From: Bombus terrestris
Taxonomy: Eukaryota; Arthropoda; Insecta; Hymenoptera; Apidae
DNA length: 64,000 nt
Direction: 5' to 3'
Assembly: GCF_910591885.1 (NCBI RefSeq)
Contig: NC_063275.1
Location: forward strand, 868,001 to 932,000
Position 1 is the first letter of the stretch, and every line of letters begins with the position of its first letter. Positions 59,701-64,000 of this stretch are shown piece after piece. Both the position numbers and the translations under genes were made by a program. The notes under the pieces are model-generated. The model was not told the origin of the DNA and did not search any database. It worked only from the letters and a program-made list of their open reading frames with translations.

Positions 59701-59904
59701 ACAACGTTATACGTTATATCGTAATAGTATATAACGTTATACATTATATCCTATTACTATACAACGTTATACGTTATATCGTAATAGTATATAACGTTAT
59801 ACGTTATATCGTAATAGTATATAACGTTATACGTTATATGGTAATAGTATATAACGTTATACGTTATATCCTATTACTATACAACGTTATATCGTAATAG
59901 TATA
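56770..59904 (+). repeat. Unit of 3,135 bp with partial fifth copy of the 3-kb block
   Basis: 103 full monomers, the unique 22-mer and a 23-mer. The start (GTG at 56,864) is altered: no TAATGTT, an extra TAACAC monomer near 57,002, and ACGATATATCG near 57,070. From about 57,960 the marker order of the 3-kb block appears (TTATGCG, TTGTATG, GTGATAC, TAACAC, TATGTAACG near 59,009, TTACACG near 59,198). It lacks CAACATT, so it may represent a state before that substitution, or a separate lineage. Confidence 0.86.
57281..57302 (+). repeat. Unique 22-bp monomer (8-bp deletion)
   Basis: The only monomer in the window of neither 30 nor 23 bp. After GTATAT the expected AACGTTAT is missing and the unit resumes at ACGTTATATCG, an 8-bp loss. 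The neighbouring monomers are ordinary. Being single-copy, it has not been spread by unequal exchange and is probably one of the youngest changes here, or a sequencing error. Confidence 0.85.
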
Positions 59905-61217
59905 TAACGTTATACGTTATATCCTATTACTATACAACGTTATACATTATATCGTAATAGTATATAACGTTATACATTATATCCTATTACTATACAACGT
60001 TATACGTTATATCGTAATAGTATATAACGTTATACGTTATATGGTAATACAATATAACGTTATACCTTATATTGTAATACTATACAACGTTATACGTTAT
60101 ATCGTATTACTATACAACGTTATACGTTATATCGTATTACTATACAACGTTATACGTTATATCGTAATAGTATATAACGTTATACGTTATATGGTAATAG
60201 TATATAACGTTATACGTTATATGGTAATACAATATAACGTTATACGTTATATCGTAATACTATACAACGTTATACGTTATATCGTAATAGTATATAACGT
60301 TATACATTATATCCTATTACTATACAACGTTATACGTTATATCGTAATAGTATATAACGTTATACATTATATCCTATTACTATACAACGTTATACGTTAT
60401 ATCGTAATAGTATATAACGTTATACGTTATATCGTATTACTATACAACGTTATACGTTATATCGTATTACTATACAACGTTATACGTTATATCGTATTAC
60501 TATACAACGTTATACGTTATATCGTATTACTATACAACGTTATACGTTATATCGTAATAGTATATAACGTTATACGTTATATGGTAATAGTATATAACGT
60601 TATACGTTATATGGTAATACAATATAACGTTATACGTTATATCGTAATACTATACAACGTTATACGTTATATCGTAATAGTATATAACGTTATACATTAT
60701 ATCCTATTACTATACAACGTTATACGTTATATCGTAATAGTATATAACGTTATACATTATATCCTATTACTATACAACGTTATACGTTATATCGTAATAG
60801 TATATAACGTTATACGTTATATCGTATTACTATACAACGTTATACGTTATATCGTATTACTATACAACGTTTTACGCTATATCGTATTACTATACAACGT
60901 TATACGTTATGTCGTATTACTATACAACGTTATACGTTATATCGTAATAGTATATAACGTTATACGTTATATGGTAATACAATATAACGTTATACGTTAT
61001 ATCGTAATACTATACAACGTTATACGTTATATCGCAATACTATACAACGTTATACGTTATATCGTAATAGTATATAACGTTATACGTTATATGGTAATAC
61101 AATATAACGTTATACGTTATATCGTAATACTATACAACGTTATTCGTTATATCGTAATAGTATATAACGTTATACGTTATATCCTATTACTATACAACGT
61201 TATATCGTAATAGTATA
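59905..61217 (+). repeat. Unit of 1,313 bp, class I, left-domain type
   Basis: 43 full monomers and a 23-mer with the class I signature at 60,041, the only class I start right of 29.4 kb. The order resembles 15,208-16,580, but with two CGTATTAC monomers rather than four before the TTTTACGC marker near 60,869, and with an end as in the central domain. Confidence 0.87.
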
Positions 61218-62620
61218 TAACGTTATACGTTATATCCTATTACTATACAACGTTATACGTTATATCGTAATAGTATATAACGTTATACATTATATCCTAT
61301 TACTATACAACGTGATACGTTATATCGTAATAGTATATAATGTTATACGTTATATCGTAATACTATACAACGTTATACGTTATATCGCAATACTATACAA
61401 CGTTATACGTTATATCGCAATAGTATATAACGTTATACGTTATATGGTAATACAATATAACGTTATACGTTATATCGTAATACTATACAACGTTATACGT
61501 TATATCTTAATAGTATATAACGTTATACGTTATATCGTATTACTATACAACGTTATACGTTATATCGTATTACTATACAACGTTATTCGTTATATCTTAA
61601 TAGTATATAACGTTATACGTTATATCATATTACTATACATCGTTATACGTTATATCGTATTACTATACAACGTTATACGTTATATCGTATTACTATACAA
61701 CGTTATGCGTTATATCGTATTACTATACAACGTTGTATGTTATATCGTAATAGTATATAACGTTATACGTTATATCGTGATACTATACAACGTTATACGT
61801 TATATCGCAATACTATACAACGTTATACGTTATATCGTAATAGTATATAACGTTATACGTTATATGGTAATACAATATAACGTTATACCTTATATTGTAA
61901 TACTATACAACGTTATACGTTATATCGTATTACTATACAACGTTATACGTTATATCGTATTACTATACAACGTTATACGTTATATCGTAATAGTATATAA
62001 CGTTATACGTTATATGGTAATAGTATATAACGTTATACGTTATATGGTAATACAATATAACGTTATACGTTATATCGTAATACTATACAACGTTATACGT
62101 TATATCGTAATAGTATATAACGTTATACATTATATCCTATTACTATACAACGTTATACGTTATATCGTAATAGTATATAACGTTATACGTTATATCCTAT
62201 TACTATACAACGTTATACGTTATATCGTAATAGTATATAACGTTATACGTTATATCGTATTACTATACAACGTTATACGTTATATCGTATTACTATACAA
62301 CGTTATACGTTATATCGTATTACTATACAACGTTATACGTTATATCGTAATAGTATATAACGTTATACGTTATATGGTAATACAATATAACGTTATACGT
62401 TATATCGTAATACTATACAACGTTATACGTTATATCGCAATACTATACAACGTTATACGTTATATCGTAATAGTATATAACGTTATACGTTATATGGTAA
62501 TACAATATAACGTTATACGTTATATCGTAATACTATACAACGTTATTCGTTATATCGTAATAGTATATAACGTTATACGTTATATCCTATTACTATACAA
62601 CGTTATATCGTAATAGTATA
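61218..62620 (+). repeat. Unit of 1,403 bp, class II, left-domain type
   Basis: 46 full monomers and a 23-mer, GTG monomer at 61,312. It keeps CATCGTT (near 61,638), a marker found in the left domain but not in the central type a units, and a private TATCATATTAC near 61,625. Compared with 55,217-56,769 it lacks five monomers (150 bp) after the CGCAATAG monomer near 61,421. Confidence 0.87.
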
Positions 62621-64000
62621 TAACGTTATACGTTATATCCTATTACTATACAACGTTATACGTTATATCGTAATAGTATATAACGTTATACATTATATCC
62701 TATTACTATACAACGTGATACGTTATATCGTAATAGTATATAATGTTATACGTTATATCGTAATACTATACAACGTTATACGTTATATCGCAATACTATA
62801 CAACGTTATACGTTATATCGCAATAGTATATAACGTTATACGTTATATCGTATTACTATACAATGTTATACGGTATATCGTATTACTATACAACGTTATA
62901 CGTTATATCGTATTACTATACAACGTTATACGTTATATCGTATTACTATACAACGTTATACGTTATATCGTAATAGTATATAACGTTATACGTTATATGG
63001 TAATACAATATAACGTTATACGTTATATCGTAATACTATACAACGTTATACGTTATATCTTAATAGTATATAACGTTATACGTTATATCGTATTACTATA
63101 CAACGTTATACGTTATATCGTATTACTATACAACGTTATTCGTTATATCTTAATAGTATATAACGTTATACGTTATATCGTATTACTATACATCGTTATA
63201 CGTTATATCGTATTACTATACAACGTTATACGTTATATCGTATTACTATACAACGTTATGCGTTATATCGTATTACTATACAACGTTGTATGTTATATCG
63301 TAATAGTATATAACGTTATACGTTATATCGTGATACTATACAACGTTATACGTTATATCGCAATACTATACAACGTTATACGTTATATCGTAATAGTATA
63401 TAACGTTATACGTTATATGGTAATACAATATAACGTTATACCTTATATTGTAATACTATACAACGTTATACGTTATATCGTATTACTATACAACGTTATA
63501 CGTTATATCGTATTACTATACAACGTTATACGTTATATCGTAATAGTATATAACGTTATACGTTATATGGTAATAGTATATAACGTTATACGTTATATGG
63601 TAATACAATATAACGTTATACGTTATATCGTAATACTATACAACGTTATACGTTATATCGTAATACTATACAACGTTATACGTTATATCGTAATAGTATA
63701 TAACGTTATACATTATATCCTATTACTATACAACGTTATACGTTATATCGTAATAGTATATAACGTTATACATTATATCCTATTACTATACAACGTTATA
63801 CGTTATATCGTAATAGTATATAACGTTATACGTTATATCGTATTACTATACAACGTTATACGTTATATCGTATTACTATACAACGTTATACGTTATATCG
63901 TATTACTATACAACGTTATACGTTATATCGTAATAGTATATAACGTTATACGTTATATGGTAATACAATATAACGTTATACGTTATATCGTAATACTATA
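62621..64000 (+). repeat. Final unit, incomplete at right edge
   Basis: 46 full monomers with no 23-mer before the window ends. GTG monomer at 62,715, then TAATGTT, TACGG, CATCGTT (near 63,191), TTATGCG, TTGTATG and GTGATAC as in 16,581-17,300. A CGTAATAC monomer is doubled near 63,631 and 63,661. The array clearly continues beyond the window. Confidence 0.88.

Larger units (their letters stand above)
1..64000 (+). repeat. 30-bp AT-rich satellite DNA array, whole window
   Basis: Every base belongs to a head-to-tail tandem repeat of about 30 bp, all in one orientation, with no insertion of other sequence. Each unit starts CAACG or TAACG and holds AACGTT almost without exception. Units of 30 bp (2,105), 23 bp (36) and 22 bp (1) sum exactly to the window length, so no other net length change remains hidden. 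The array runs off both ends. Variation is by substitution and is concentrated at bases 12 and 19-31. Tandem purity on this scale is known from eukaryotic heterochromatin; the role (centromeric or other) and the host species cannot be read from the sequence. Confidence 0.98.

Noticed and set aside
677..62613. Dozens of forward open frames of 149-953 codons encoding a hydrophobic decapeptide repeat
   Set aside because: They are produced by a stop-free 30-bp unit. Starts are at chance ATG or GTG variants, ends at every 23-bp monomer, variants are mostly non-synonymous, and no ribosome binding site, promoter or non-repeat domain is present.
3914..62717. Recurrent GTG start in the class II landmark (23 sites)
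   Set aside because: It is a T-to-G change within GTTATACG copied by amplification. The upstream sequence is the ordinary satellite with no purine-rich site, and the window looks eukaryotic.
1..64000. CRISPR array
   Set aside because: The unit is 30 bp, but repeats are contiguous with no unique spacers and no cas genes.
1..64000. TATA boxes and bacterial -10 elements (TATATAA, TATAAT)
   Set aside because: They occur in hundreds of monomers as part of the repeat, with no linked -35, initiator or gene. Satellite transcription is possible but not shown.
1..64000. CENP-B box
   Set aside because: ATTCGTTATA-type variants resemble its left half, but the required CGGG on the right is absent in every variant seen.
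1..64000. Telomeric repeat or replication-origin iterons
   Set aside because: No TTAGGG-, TTTAGGG- or TTAGG-like runs occur, and no DnaA boxes or adjoining replication gene. Thousands of contiguous copies do not resemble an iteron cluster.
1..64000. Reverse-strand coding
   Set aside because: In reverse, CGTATTAC monomers give TAG and TAA in the one frame that other variants leave open, and the remaining frames have a stop in nearly every monomer.

Overview
The whole 64,000-base window is one uninterrupted head-to-tail satellite DNA array. The unit is about 30 bp, AT-rich (7 or 8 G/C per 30 bases, roughly 25% G+C) and always in the same orientation. I found no protein gene, RNA gene, mobile element, CRISPR array or unique sequence. 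The window opens on base 1 of a monomer and closes on the last base of one. Monomer lengths close exactly: 2,105 units of 30 bp, 36 units of 23 bp and one of 22 bp make 64,000 bases. An array this long and pure, with nested higher-order structure, is typical of eukaryotic heterochromatin (centromeric, pericentromeric, subtelomeric, or on a sex or B chromosome). The species cannot be named from the sequence, and I do not recognise the monomer as a named satellite.

The monomer contains a 7-bp tandem duplication (CGTTATA twice) followed by a one-mismatch third copy (CGTAATA). The rare 23-bp monomers are the same unit with exactly one CGTTATA missing. They occur 36 times and serve as natural landmarks, cutting the array into higher-order units of 593 to about 4,000 bp. 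About a dozen monomer variants differ mainly at bases 12 and 19-31; their order is the barcode used here to recognise copies.

Layout. 1-16,580: mostly class I landmarks (23-mer, then a CAT-variant and an ATGG/CCT-variant monomer about 144 bp on), with 1.3-1.5 kb and 3.4 kb period duplications. 16,581-29,198: large units carrying a roughly 3 kb block that has another copy at 7.3-10.2 kb and a partial one near 58-59 kb. 29,199-52,890: a tandem segmental duplication of about 12 kb (copies about 29,960-42,060 and 42,060-52,950) dominated by class II landmarks (23-mer followed 102 bp on by a GTG-variant monomer). 52,891-56,769: a further partial, recombinant repetition of the same units. 56,770-64,000: return to variants seen at the left, so the central class II domain looks like a younger expansion inside an older array.

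The forward strand has long open reading frames of a repeated decapeptide (YNVIRYIVIV-like). They follow from a stop-free 30-bp unit whose length is a multiple of three, and every 23-bp unit shifts the frame into a stop. I annotate no coding sequence. The interest lies in how the array is built and homogenised, not in encoded functions.
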